From Oscillospiraceae bacterium (GTDB taxonomy: Bacteria > Bacillota > Clostridia > Oscillospirales > Ruminococcaceae), in assembly GCA_017887325.1 (NCBI GenBank), contig JAGHIE010000020.1:62001-126000 (forward strand): a stretch of DNA of 64,000 nucleotides, in the 5' to 3' direction. Positions 27,855 through 36,152 of this stretch are shown one piece after another; position 1 is the stretch's first letter, and each line of letters begins with the position of its first letter. The position numbers and the translations under genes were made by a program. The notes under the pieces are model-generated. The model saw nothing but the letters and a program-made list of their open reading frames with translations, was not told the DNA's origin and searched no databases.

Positions 27855-28976
27855 TTATAATTGTTCAAACTTAATTATTTCATCGCCAGTAAGCTCTATC
27901 AATTTATCTTGACCAATCACTTTTACTAAATTTGATATTTGACTTGATAATGCTTCTTGGTTGTGGTGATAGATTATTATTTCCGAAAATAAATTGCTTA
28001 ATAACAAATCTCTTAAAATATCTTTATCAGTTACATCTAAAGAATGTCCTATAAAAAGAATTCTATTTCCTTTTTGTATCTTATTAAGTCTATTATTTAT
28101 ATCATCAATTTTTCTTAACCATGTTCTATAATTACTACCAGTTTTCTTATATATTCTTTGGTAAAACTTTTTAAACTGTATAAATTCTATATTATTATCT
28201 TTTTCACCATTAGGTAAATATTCATCAATTCCTAATACTATATCGCTATTATCTAGAGTGTGATTTATATCAGCTTTTCCATGTATGTAGTGATATTTTA
28301 TATTAGCATTATCCACTCCATATATCCTTTGAAAAGTATTTGTATAATTAAAACTTAAAATCCTATGTGGATTCAATGATTTAATTAAATCCATCTTTTT
28401 ATAATCTGTAATTTTGTTTATGAAATCATCTAAATATATTTCTAAACACCTTATTAAGCGATTCAAGTCATCTTGCAACTCTTTTTTTAAATTAGTAACA
28501 CTTTCAAGAGAATTATATTCACTTATACTCAATCCCATCTGTCCTACTACTCCACCTTCATAGTATGGTAAACGATATAAATCACTTACTTTTTTATGTT
28601 CATTTAAAGATATTAAAATTACATCTAGTGCTTTAATAATTTCTGAAATCTCACTTTCAAAATTAATCCAACCCACTTTACCATCTTTTTTCATATTTTC
28701 TTCAATTTTTAAAAAATAATTTATCCACTTATTATTTTCTATCAACTCAGACAATTCATTTATAATCTTGTCTGAATGATTGTTAACTTTTCTTGTATTA
28801 AATAAATTATCTATATAATTTATTTGTTTAACTATATTCTCATTTTTCTCTCTAAAATCATAACTTTTATTCTCTACTTTTTGTTTGAAAAATCTTACAA
28901 AATCTAAAAATTCACCATACTTTGTAGGTAATTCATGTGCTATATCAAAACCATTTCCTATCACTAATATATTCAT
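27855..28976 (-). CDS. AbiH-like abortive-infection family protein
   Basis: 373 aa. The N-terminus MNILVIGNGFDIAHELPTKY and the region RILSFNYTNTF...IHG...IVLGID match the AbiH family, with its nucleotide-binding-like GNGFD motif. The C-terminal RILFIGHSLDVTDKDILRDL is also typical. AbiH proteins are annotated as phage abortive-infection factors; their biochemistry is unclear. As first gene of the operon with hsdM/S/R it would be co-expressed with RM, a plausible backup that kills infected cells when restriction fails (inference). Confidence 0.85.
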   Translation of the reverse strand: MNILVIGNGFDIAHELPTKYGEFLDFVRFFKQKVENKSYDFREKNENIVKQINYIDNLFNTRKVNNHSDKIINELSELIENNKWINYFLKIEENMKKDGKVGWINFESEISEIIKALDVILISLNEHKKVSDLYRLPYYEGGVVGQMGLSISEYNSLESVTNLKKELQDDLNRLIRCLEIYLDDFINKITDYKKMDLIKSLNPHRILSFNYTNTFQRIYGVDNANIKYHYIHGKADINHTLDNSDIVLGIDEYLPNGEKDNNIEFIQFKKFYQRIYKKTGSNYRTWLRKIDDINNRLNKIQKGNRILFIGHSLDVTDKDILRDLLLSNLFSEIIIYHHNQEALSSQISNLVKVIGQDKLIELTGDEIIKFEQL

Positions 28977-29274
28977 TTTCTTCCATTCCTTTTTATAGTT
29001 TTTATTTCTTATATTATTTCATATACATACATTGAAATGTTTTCGAGTAAACTATATGATTTCAGCCTTATTCTCTATATCTTTCCATCATCATTATGTT
29101 TATAACTCGTTATTTTTTACTCCTAAATACAAATACCAAACACTTCCACAATCGCATTATAACAAATCACATGTATTTTTTCAATTTAAAATACATACAT
29201 ATGCGTTTTTATGTGTGTATCGTGTGTTCATTTTCTAGATATACCTTTATCTTTATGTGTTAAAAAATCACATT
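28977..29274. other. Spacer upstream of the RM operon
   Basis: No supported gene on either strand; the plus-strand ORF here lacks a ribosome binding site and is low-complexity. It must hold the minus-strand promoter for the AbiH-hsd operon, but I see only weak TATA-like candidates near 29010-29030. Confidence 0.4.
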
Positions 29275-29321
29275 AATATATATCCTCTTTACTGATTTGT
29301 TCAGTAAAGAGGATATATATT
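29275..29321. terminator. Perfect 21-bp inverted repeat, bidirectional terminator
   Basis: Arms 29275-29295 and 29301-29321 are perfectly complementary with a 5-nt loop. The minus-strand side touches the stop codon of the TnpW-like gene. It probably terminates that gene and marks the junction between mobile-element remnants and the RM operon. Lacking a long T-run, it could also be an element end. Confidence 0.55.
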
Positions 29322-29481
29322 AAACCTTATCTACATCATTATCCATTAAATACATCTCCTTCTTAATCAATTGTTTAACACATTCTTCATGCGTTAATTT
29401 AGCATCATCAGATGATTTTAATGTAACAATAAAACTTACATTTCCTATTTTTTCAACAAAGCTACAAGTTTCCTTATCCAT
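29320..29481 (-). CDS. TnpW-like transposon-encoded small protein
   Basis: 53 aa. GGAGGAATATTTATG provides an excellent start. The body EKIGNVSFIVTLKSSDDAKL followed by HEECVKQLIKKEM resembles the TnpW family of small proteins carried by Clostridia conjugative/Tn elements, which typically read IGNTTYIV...DKIKRLI. Function unknown. It is adjacent to a broken ATPase gene of the same kind of element, so this is a residual backbone fragment. Family call from memory. Confidence 0.6.
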   Translation of the reverse strand: MDKETCSFVEKIGNVSFIVTLKSSDDAKLTHEECVKQLIKKEMYLMDNDVDKV

Positions 29482-29499
29482 AAATATTCCTCCATTATT

Positions 29500-29537
29500 A
29501 ATAAAGCAGGTAACCTAAATAGATTACCTGCTTTATT
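29500..29537. terminator. Terminator after the ATPase pseudogene
   Basis: Perfect 14-bp arms (29500-29513 and 29524-29537) around a 10-nt loop, between the ATPase pseudogene and the TnpW-like gene. Confidence 0.6.
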
Positions 29538-29544
29538 CTTTTAT

Positions 29545-30537
29545 CTAATTTTCTTCTGGTAATGACCAATACCAAATAAATCCTCCTTTTTCAGATTGTA
29601 CTCCTAAGTTTTTCTTAGCTTTCTTAATAGTTGATTTCTTAAATCCTGCTAATCTTAGTTTTTCTTCACACTCACTAGCAAGCATTTTACCATTTTTTAG
29701 CATGTTTAATATGTATTTTTTAGCTGATTCTTCTTTTTCATTTGGTCTTCCTATTTTAGGAAGTAAAGACGAAAAGGCTTCTTCTGCTGTAAGTTCTACC
29801 TCATCAATAAAATTAACTCCTTTTTCAGCAACTTCGAATAATATTGCTTTTCCCATAGGTGCAAGATTTGATTTTACTTGTACCATATATCTTTCTGAAA
29901 GATTTTCAATATTATTAGTCTTAGTTATTGCTAAAATACTTCTAACTGCTCCTGCAATATCAATAGAGCCATTAGTTCGATATAATGGATTGATATCTTT
30001 TGCCTTATTCATATGTGCAATTATTACTATTGCACAACCTGTTTCTTTTGCAACACTTATCAAGTGATTAAATTCAGCTCTTGTTTCATTTGCATTATTT
30101 AATGAACACTCATCACCTATATACGAACTCATAGGGTCAAGTATCAATAATTTTGCATTAAATTGTTTAATTGCTTGTAATATTCTATCAGCTCCAAAGG
30201 TTAATGTTCTTTTATCTTCTTTTATAAATATAAGATTTTGTCCATTTCCACCTGCTGAATTAAATCTAAGTACTACTGTATCATCTGCATCATCTTCAGT
30301 AGTCTGATAAATTATTGTCATTTTTTCTTTTTCTTCATCATCAAAAGGTAATTTTTCACCTTTTGATAACAACGCTGAAATAGATAACATCAATTTACTT
30401 TTTCCATCTCCTTATAGTAATGTAACCTTACTAAATGGTATATATGGATACCATAACCATATCACCTCCTTTGGCTCAATTTCATTTGCTCTAACTATTT
30501 CTAAAGGAATGTTAGAATCATTTACATTTGTATTCAT
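29545..30537 (-). pseudogene. RepA-like AAA ATPase pseudogene (stop and deletion in the P-loop)
   Basis: The intact frame gives 282 aa of a RecA-like AAA_25 ATPase (LLILDPMSSYIGD Walker B-like, VIIAHMNK) with a C-terminal winged-helix-like end. The same frame extends upstream to an ATG at 30537 behind AAAGGAGC. Residues WYPYIPFSKVTLL are followed by TAA and then GDGKSKLMLS. Homologues read LLQGDPGxGKS here. So a CAA-to-TAA nonsense change plus a three-codon loss hit the Walker A loop exactly. The gene is dead or makes an N-truncated protein without ATPase activity. Such ATPases accompany conjugative/transposon backbones in Clostridia. Confidence 0.75.
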
Positions 30538-30603
30538 TTTTACTCAGCTCCTTTTCTTTTATTTTGAATACAATATTTTGTTGCTCTAATTCTGGGCAAC
30601 AAA

Positions 30604-30629
30604 AAAACATCGTATTTCTACGATGTTTT
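30604..30629. terminator. Terminator after the methyltransferase gene
   Basis: AAAACATCGTA (30604-30614), loop TTTC, TACGATGTTTT (30619-30629), flanked by A- and T-runs. It ends the SLOG-methyltransferase transcript. Confidence 0.7.
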
Positions 30630-30649
30630 TGCCTTGCTCAATATTTAAT

Positions 30650-31411
30650 TTATTTATTAATTACATAAATGTATCTTGCCATTTTCTTCTTAAAACTATC
30701 AAAAGGTTCAGTTGTACACTCTGTTTGCATCATTAATAAATCAAACCAATCTTTATGTCCTTCTTTTTCAAAGTCATTTTTGTAAAGTAATGCAACTTCT
30801 CTTTTTTTAGCTAATAAATCATAAGTTTGTTTAGTAATATCATATACTTGATATTTTATGTTGTTATTATCAAGTATTTGTGACAAAACTGCTGTTTTAA
30901 CATTTTCTGTTTTTGGTATTACATCTCCTTCTTGATATCCTACAAAGAAAATTCCATTTGTTTTCAACCAACTCATTACCTGCAATACAAATTTAGACAT
31001 ATCAGGTGCAAAATATATTGTATCCATAGAAGTTATTAAATCAAATTTTTCTTTTGGATACTCTATTTCTCCAATTAAACCTTCTTTAAATTCAGAATCT
31101 TTAACAAACAATTCTTTTGCTTTTTTTATAGCGTTTGAAGAATAATCGAAGCCATAAATCTTAGCTCCTGTTTTCTTCTGCAAATAACCTAACATTTTTC
31201 CATTACCACAACCTATATCAAGAATATGTATATTATCTTTTTCAGGAATGTTTTGCAAAATCATATCAATTTGATGTAAATCACTAAATCCATCTTGAGA
31301 AAAATCTGCACCAAATGCATCTTTACAAAATAATTCAAAAGCTTTTGATTCACATGCCATAGCATAAAAATCTTCATATGCTTGATAAAATAACAAATCT
31401 TTTTTATCCAT
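30650..31411 (-). CDS. Class I SAM-dependent methyltransferase
   Basis: 253 aa. The SAM-binding motif I is ILDIGCGNGKMLGYL; IYGFDYSSNAIKKAKELF carries the acidic residue after beta-2; FDLITSMDTIYFAPD is the post-motif. The fold is UbiE/Methyltransf_11-like, so the acceptor is probably a small molecule, though it cannot be told from sequence. Start behind GAGGGATTAATATG. It lies 34 nt downstream of the SLOG gene under the same operators. The pairing with an XRE-controlled SLOG gene suggests a regulated stress or defence cargo of the surrounding mobile element; that is inference. Confidence 0.85.
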   Translation of the reverse strand: MDKKDLLFYQAYEDFYAMACESKAFELFCKDAFGADFSQDGFSDLHQIDMILQNIPEKDNIHILDIGCGNGKMLGYLQKKTGAKIYGFDYSSNAIKKAKELFVKDSEFKEGLIGEIEYPKEKFDLITSMDTIYFAPDMSKFVLQVMSWLKTNGIFFVGYQEGDVIPKTENVKTAVLSQILDNNNIKYQVYDITKQTYDLLAKKREVALLYKNDFEKEGHKDWFDLLMMQTECTTEPFDSFKKKMARYIYVINK

Positions 31412-31445
31412 ATTAATCCCTCTTTAATAAATCTTAATTGCTATA

Positions 31446-31886
31446 TTATAACACATTTGAACTTATCTCTACCACATCTTTTCCCAATTTTTCAGCTAAC
31501 TTTTTAAACTTATAAGCACCACCAAAGTTATGTTTAACATAAGTTACGACAATATCTGATTTTTTAAGCATATACTTATTTCTATATGATATAGCATATC
31601 TCGGATTAGTTTTTTCAATACCCTCAAATAAAATAGTTCTATCAATTTTATAATATGTATCTTCCTGCTTTTTAGTAGGTATATATGCTAATACAACAAA
31701 ATAGTTAATATCATATTTTTCAGATAAGCTTTCTAAAATTTTATATACCATTAAATCAAAATTACCCTGATTACCTACATAAATTACTTTTACATTTTTA
31801 TTTTCTATTAAATTAATTATAGTTGCTTTCAATACTTCTTTTATAGTATCAGGTGCATCACCATTTCCAAAAAATGTGCAAGTCAT
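31446..31886 (-). CDS. SLOG-superfamily (YpsA/DUF1273-like) protein
   Basis: About 146 aa. I choose the ATG at 31886 (MTCTFFGNGDAPD) because AGGAG is 9 nt away; the upstream ATG at 31895 lies only 1 nt from it. The N-terminal TCTFFGNGDAP and later VIYVGNQGNFDLMVYKILE resemble the Rossmann-like SLOG nucleotide/ligand-binding fold. The DIVVTYVKHNFGGAYKFKKLA end is typical of YpsA-like members. SLOG proteins are thought to sense or process nucleotide-derived ligands. The first palindromic operator overlaps its leader, so it is very likely repressed by the divergent XRE protein. Confidence 0.75.
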   Translation of the reverse strand: MTCTFFGNGDAPDTIKEVLKATIINLIENKNVKVIYVGNQGNFDLMVYKILESLSEKYDINYFVVLAYIPTKKQEDTYYKIDRTILFEGIEKTNPRYAISYRNKYMLKKSDIVVTYVKHNFGGAYKFKKLAEKLGKDVVEISSNVL

Positions 31887-31900
31887 TATAATCATCTCCT

Positions 31901-31920
31901 ATATACGATATATCGTATAT
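31901..31920. promoter_or_regulatory. Operator O1 (20-bp perfect palindrome)
   Basis: ATATACGATATATCGTATAT is a perfect palindrome directly upstream of the SLOG Shine-Dalgarno and downstream of a TATAAT (minus strand, 31919-31924). Its core ACGATATATCGT recurs twice toward the XRE gene. A bound repressor here would block the minus-strand promoter. Confidence 0.7.
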
Positions 31921-31943
31921 TATATCATTTTTAAATCATTATT

Positions 31944-31969
31944 ACGATATATCGCACACGATTTATCGT
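31944..31969. promoter_or_regulatory. Operators O2 and O3 (paired palindromic half-matches)
   Basis: ACGATATATCGC (31944-31955) and ACGATTTATCGT (31958-31969) are near-copies of the O1 core, with centres 14 nt apart. Three sites in a divergent promoter region beside an XRE gene follow the layout of phage-like repressor switches. Confidence 0.65.
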
Positions 31970-32016
31970 ATATTTGTATAAACTTTTATTAATGATAAGT
32001 TTATGGAGTGATTTCA

Positions 32017-32259
32017 ATGAATGTAAAACAAGCAGTTGAAAAAAGAATTATTGAATTATGTAATCAACAAGGTATTGCTATTAATACACTTGCTAATATT
32101 TCAGGTGTAGCACCATCTACAATTTACAGTATGCTTAATTCTAAAAGTCAAAATCCTGGTGTTGTATCTATTAAAAAGATATGCGACGGTTTAAATATTT
32201 CAGTTAGAGAATTTTTTGATAGTGATTTGTTTGATAACTTAGAACAAGAAATAAAGTAA
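32017..32259 (+). CDS. XRE-family HTH repressor
   Basis: 80 aa from the ATG at 32017, preceded by GGAG at 8 nt; an upstream GTG overlaps that Shine-Dalgarno and is unlikely. The HTH_3 domain spans residues about 8-63: QQGIAINTLANISGVAPSTI with recognition helix PSTIYSMLN, then VSIKKICDGLNISVREFF. No C-terminal protease domain, so it is not a LexA/CI-type self-cleaving repressor. It is divergent from the SLOG-methyltransferase pair with three operators between them, hence autorepression and repression of that pair are likely. Confidence 0.9.
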   Translation: MNVKQAVEKRIIELCNQQGIAINTLANISGVAPSTIYSMLNSKSQNPGVVSIKKICDGLNISVREFFDSDLFDNLEQEIK

Positions 32260-32296
32260 GGTATATACGATTTTTCAGTATATACCTTATTTTTTT
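32258..32296 (+). terminator. Terminator of the XRE gene
   Basis: AAGGTATATAC (32258-32268) pairs with GTATATACCTT (32278-32288) and is followed by a T7 run. It overlaps the XRE stop codon. Confidence 0.75.
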
Positions 32297-32455
32297 ATCT
32301 TTCTTTTCTTTTTTTATCTCTGATTTTTAAAGATATATTTTGCTCTAAACTCATTTCTTGTTGCAATAACTGCTTGCTAAGATTATGCAACAAATTAAAT
32401 GCAAGAAAAAATACAGCCTACGGATAGTGTTAAATCTCTAGTAGGCTTTATCTCT

Positions 32456-32828
32456 TTATTTGAAAACCACTTTATTGTTTACGATTTCTACCGCACGATT
32501 TCGGATGTTATTCATTTTCTGAACCCATAACACAGGGTTTTTCTACTTTCATTTTTTCTGTAACATTTTCCTTTACGGCGAGTGATTTGACAAGCTGTGA
32601 AAATATATTTTCGGTTTCTTCTTCAATGTCAGCTAGATATGAATATAGCTTTTTTGATGTGAACAGATTGTACTATCTGATTGGATGATACTGTTTCAAA
32701 TAACATCTGTGACGATTTACCAACACGCCGATATGATATTCTTTTTTGTCCGACAATACTACATTGGTAACCTTATAATCTCTTACTTGACGATGCTTAA
32801 TCTCTTGTTATTCAATTATCGTTTTCAT
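32456..32828 (-). pseudogene. TnpV-like transposon protein pseudogene
   Basis: ATG at 32828 follows GGGAGGATTTTTCTATG but the frame stops after six codons. Recognisable TnpV segments continue through more lesions: a full middle (SKKLYSYLADIEEETENIFS), an in-frame TAG just before it, then after a frameshift WVQKMNNIRNRAVEIVNNK to the stop at 32456. TnpV is a small protein of Clostridia transposons with the C-terminal pattern NLLTSGKL...LADI...MNNIR. At least two nonsense codons and one frameshift make it dead. Confidence 0.65.
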
Positions 32829-32918
32829 AGAAAAATCCTCCCATAAATTGATTGTACTATCATTTCACAGGAGGATTTTAATTTGTACCAATGTGCCGAT
32901 TTGTTTACTGCAAGGAAA

Positions 32919-33066
32919 CTAAATCATTTTAAAATGCCCAAGGGTTTCCTCGAGCAACTGCTCTTTATCTGGCGGGTAACACGGTGCTTTTTTCTGCACG
33001 CTTTTCCGTTTGATCCGATTCTTTCAATAAGTTTTTTATTTTGTGATAATATAAATGCTCACTCTA
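32919..33066 (-). pseudogene. Frameshifted 3' tail of an RlmCD/RumA-type rRNA methyltransferase
   Basis: The minus-strand frame ends in YPPDKEQLLEETLGHFKMI-stop; after one frameshift the upstream part reads FILSQNKKLIERIGSNGK. It aligns with the C-terminus of the second copy at 35844-36152 (IAQTKQKHSIIERDCYNKPK, then YCPLEKVKLIEESLRRFKII). Roughly two-thirds of the bases match, so the copies are not a recent duplication. The tail of a RumA-type gene beside TnpV remnants suggests an element junction at the 3' end of that gene. Confidence 0.6.
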
Positions 33067-33156
33067 TTCGATTTAATTCAACAAAATATTAGCGACATTT
33101 CACTTTCAATTTTGTCTAAAACAACGTCTCCGAATAAAATTGCACATATTTAACAT

Positions 33157-34236
33157 CTACAATTTTTTCAATTTCACATTAGAAAAATCAAATTGTTTTT
33201 CTAAATAGTCGATTATCTTATCAGACAAATTATGTAATGCTGACAAATAATTTTCATAGCTTGTACCATTAAAACAATTCTCTATGATTCCATAAAAAGG
33301 TTTATCAATATTTTCAACTGTTATTGCATCTGCTCCATTAAGATCATAATGCATCATACAATTACGTAATTGTGTTTTAAAAAGCTTTTCTCCTTCCTTA
33401 AGTATTTCAACAAGTTCTTCTGTTTCAGTACATTTATGCTTATTACTAACATAATAATTTGTAAACCGTTCTAATGCACGTAATGTATAGTATGAAACAA
33501 CATATTCCACTCTAAATGTCCATATATTTCCATCAATTAATAGCGGGTTTAATATGTATTTAACGAAATTCATGTTACATAACAAATGCAAGAAAAAAAG
33601 ATTCGTTTCTTTTGAAGTGTTTCGCAAAAATAGTTTATTTTTGCTGTTTGTATTTATATCATAGTAATAATTTATTTTTATAAAATGCTCGAGCCTCTCT
33701 ATAGTTGGAGAATTTAATCCATCTGAAAGCCCTTCACGAACTGATGCAACAAATGAACCTATTTGATAACATATCAGATAATTTTTATCTTTCAACGCGG
33801 GATCAAACATACTTTTTACAGACAAAAAATCTGCTATTTGTTGCGTATTTCCTATAATATGTCCAGAATCAGTCCAATAACTTCCAAGATTTAGATGTAT
33901 ATTCATGTTTTTTAAAAATTCAAACCGAAGTTGATTTTTAAAATCTTTATTTTGAATATCATCAACAGATAATACTCTTCTTTGTGATTTTCCAAATCTT
34001 TCCGCATACGCTTTTATATGATTACGAATGTCCTTAAAATCTTTTTTTATAGATTCCGGCAAAAAATTCTCTCCCATATATTCTTGACAAGACTGGACAA
34101 ACAAAACATAATACGGTATAACTCCCATAGAAAAAATAGAATCTCTTTCTGTTTGCAATAGAGAATATATTGTTTCAGCATCCTCTTGTATAATTCGAAC
34201 TGTTACTAGTTTTTCTAACGCAGATATTTCACACAT
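33157..34236 (-). CDS. Unknown 359-aa partner of the reverse transcriptase
   Basis: 359 aa, largely helical, with no signal peptide, membrane segment or catalytic motif recognised. A C-terminal stretch LRNCMMHYDLNGADAI resembles the R-x(4-6)-H patterns of HEPN-like or Abi helical domains, but the match is weak. The start is behind AGGAG, 31 nt after the reverse-transcriptase gene, so the two form a two-gene operon. Reverse transcriptases of defence systems are often paired with such effector or accessory proteins. The function is not known from sequence. Confidence 0.65.
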   Translation of the reverse strand: MCEISALEKLVTVRIIQEDAETIYSLLQTERDSIFSMGVIPYYVLFVQSCQEYMGENFLPESIKKDFKDIRNHIKAYAERFGKSQRRVLSVDDIQNKDFKNQLRFEFLKNMNIHLNLGSYWTDSGHIIGNTQQIADFLSVKSMFDPALKDKNYLICYQIGSFVASVREGLSDGLNSPTIERLEHFIKINYYYDINTNSKNKLFLRNTSKETNLFFLHLLCNMNFVKYILNPLLIDGNIWTFRVEYVVSYYTLRALERFTNYYVSNKHKCTETEELVEILKEGEKLFKTQLRNCMMHYDLNGADAITVENIDKPFYGIIENCFNGTSYENYLSALHNLSDKIIDYLEKQFDFSNVKLKKL

Positions 34237-34267
34237 ATAGTTCTCCTATTATGAATCAACTATTGTC

Positions 34268-35773
34268 TTATCTATAATCAGATTTTAGAAATGAAATTTT
34301 ATTCTTTTTCATCGTAGACCACTCACCAGTTAGTTGCCCTAAACATTCATATATAAATAGCCAATACTGATCCATTTCACCTTTTGTCATCAATTCTTTT
34401 GCATACTCTTTCAATTCTTTTATCTCTGATTTAAAATTGTTCTTTTTGTAGTAAATGTATGCCATCAACAACAATATACAATCTTGAGATTTTTTGATAG
34501 TTTCGACATCAATACTATCAATTTTAGAGTTTGAGTCAATTGCATATAATAGAGCATATGAACATGCTTCAAAGTTGTTTTTATGAATATATTTTTCAAA
34601 AATCATATTTGCATATTTCTGAATCTGTTCAGCATCTACATCATACTTTTTAAAGATATAGTCTCCTAATATCGGGACTAAATATGGATATAATAGCGAC
34701 AAAGAAACAACAGACTTAACTAGATATTCCTGTGCATTTTTTGTCAAATTATAATCTTTAAGTGCTTTTATAGCATAAAATATTATTGAATTATTGTCTG
34801 CGTTTTCCGAAACTAACTTTATTGTAAAATCAATGAATGCTTGAATTTCTTTATAATCAACATAATCCTTGAATTTTTGAAATGTAACCATATTATTTTG
34901 TATTTTATGAATCCATGTTTCAACAACGCAAATTGGAAGTTCATATATTTCTGTTTTCTTGTGATTCAATAATAAGTCATATTTCCTTAATTCTCTATTT
35001 AAGTCAATAATAAAATTATCCGCATCTTCTTTTGTATCAACATAGCAAATGTAATCATCAATATTCCTTATATAAGAAGTATATTTTTTCGATAAATTTT
35101 CATCTATTGCACATAAAATTATTTCTGACAATACATTGGAAGTGTGAGGGCCTATTAAAATCCCATGCGTTTCTCCATTTTTTGAAATCTGTGCAAAATG
35201 ATCTATTTTGTTGTACCATTCTTTACGATTGTTTACATTAGCTTTTGCTACATCTTTTCCAACAAGTGCCCACGGAATTGCATGAGTATATATACTTGGA
35301 TAACATTTTGAAATATCGGCATGAACCATATATTTTTTTCCTAAATAAATATCTGGCTCAGGAGTTCCATCATCTATCCAGTTTCTATAATTCATCAAAA
35401 ATAGCGCCTCAGTATTTTGCATTTTTCTAATGTGAATTCGGCTAATTAATCTTGGTTGATCCTTTGTTTTTATTTTAAAATATTCCATTAATTCAGGCCA
35501 GTGATTCATCAATGTTTTGCATAATAGTTCATGTCCCATTGGAGTAGGGATACCAATATTTCTTGGAATATTAGTATTTCTCATACTTTCATAATTGATA
35601 TAGCCTCTCCAAATATCAGCAAACGATTGTTTGCGAATATTTTTACAATAATCCAAAAATAACTCACCTGTAAATATAGGAGGTAATTTTTCTGAAAACA
35701 TTCCATAAGAAACCAGCCTATCATACAGTTCGTCAGAATTTATTTCTGACATAAAATCAAAATATGTTTTCAA
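34268..35773 (-). CDS. Bacterial reverse transcriptase of a defence-like (non-mobile) type
   Basis: About 501 aa. I choose the TTG at 35773, 7 nt after GGAGGTG, over an upstream GTG that precedes that site. RT motif A is HADISKCYPSIY (near 151-162), followed by THAIPWALVGKD; motif B is HGILIGPHTSNVLSEI (203-218); motif C is YIRNIDDYICYV, with the catalytic pair as NIDD rather than YxDD. A motif D-like LLLNHKKTEIYELP follows. The C-terminal ~220 residues are helical, with no maturase X or HNH domain. Retron-like or UG/Abi-type RT is likely; I see no msr-msd, group II intron or diversity-generating repeat nearby. Confidence 0.85.
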   Translation of the reverse strand: MKTYFDFMSEINSDELYDRLVSYGMFSEKLPPIFTGELFLDYCKNIRKQSFADIWRGYINYESMRNTNIPRNIGIPTPMGHELLCKTLMNHWPELMEYFKIKTKDQPRLISRIHIRKMQNTEALFLMNYRNWIDDGTPEPDIYLGKKYMVHADISKCYPSIYTHAIPWALVGKDVAKANVNNRKEWYNKIDHFAQISKNGETHGILIGPHTSNVLSEIILCAIDENLSKKYTSYIRNIDDYICYVDTKEDADNFIIDLNRELRKYDLLLNHKKTEIYELPICVVETWIHKIQNNMVTFQKFKDYVDYKEIQAFIDFTIKLVSENADNNSIIFYAIKALKDYNLTKNAQEYLVKSVVSLSLLYPYLVPILGDYIFKKYDVDAEQIQKYANMIFEKYIHKNNFEACSYALLYAIDSNSKIDSIDVETIKKSQDCILLLMAYIYYKKNNFKSEIKELKEYAKELMTKGEMDQYWLFIYECLGQLTGEWSTMKKNKISFLKSDYR

Positions 35774-35843
35774 TATTTTACACCTCCAATTCTCCACTCA
35801 CCAACTTTGATGATTTCACAACTCAAGTTAGCAATAATTTAAG

Positions 35844-36152
35844 TTAAATTATTTTAAAACGCCTTAGCGATTCCTCAATTAACTTCACTTTCTCCAGCGG
35901 GCAGTATGGTACTTTTTCCTGTTCGCTTTTCGGTTTGTTGTAACAATCCCTTTCGATAATGCTGTGTTTCTGTTTTGTCTGGGCAATATACAGCGCAGAT
36001 ACCTTTACGCCGTGCTTATTAAAAATGTGATCCTTGATTTCCTGATAGGTCGCTTTCGCTTCCGCAACCGTTAAATCAGGCTCGTCCATATCCACTTTGA
36101 GGTCTATATGTGCGTCCGGAGTTTTTCTAACCAACTGAACAACCGTCTCCAC
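35844..36152 (-). pseudogene. 3' remnant of an RlmCD/RumA-type 23S rRNA methyltransferase
   Basis: 102 codons from a GTG at 36152 that lacks a ribosome binding site. The start METVVQL corresponds to the HVETV motif found after the catalytic cysteine in RumA enzymes. A C-terminal extension (DMDEPDLTVAEAKATYQEI, YIAQTKQKHSIIERDCYNK) is known from Firmicute homologues carried by mobile elements. The SAM-binding and catalytic parts are absent, so this is a cut-off tail. Its base composition is visibly richer in GC than its neighbours. It lies 115 nt upstream of the RT promoter region, mirroring the degenerate tail at 32919-33066. Confidence 0.65.

Noticed and set aside
32832-32881. Inverted repeat AAAATCCTCC / GGAGGATTTT as a transposon end
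   Set aside because: The arms are short and made of ribosome-binding-site-like sequence; no second matching end was found.
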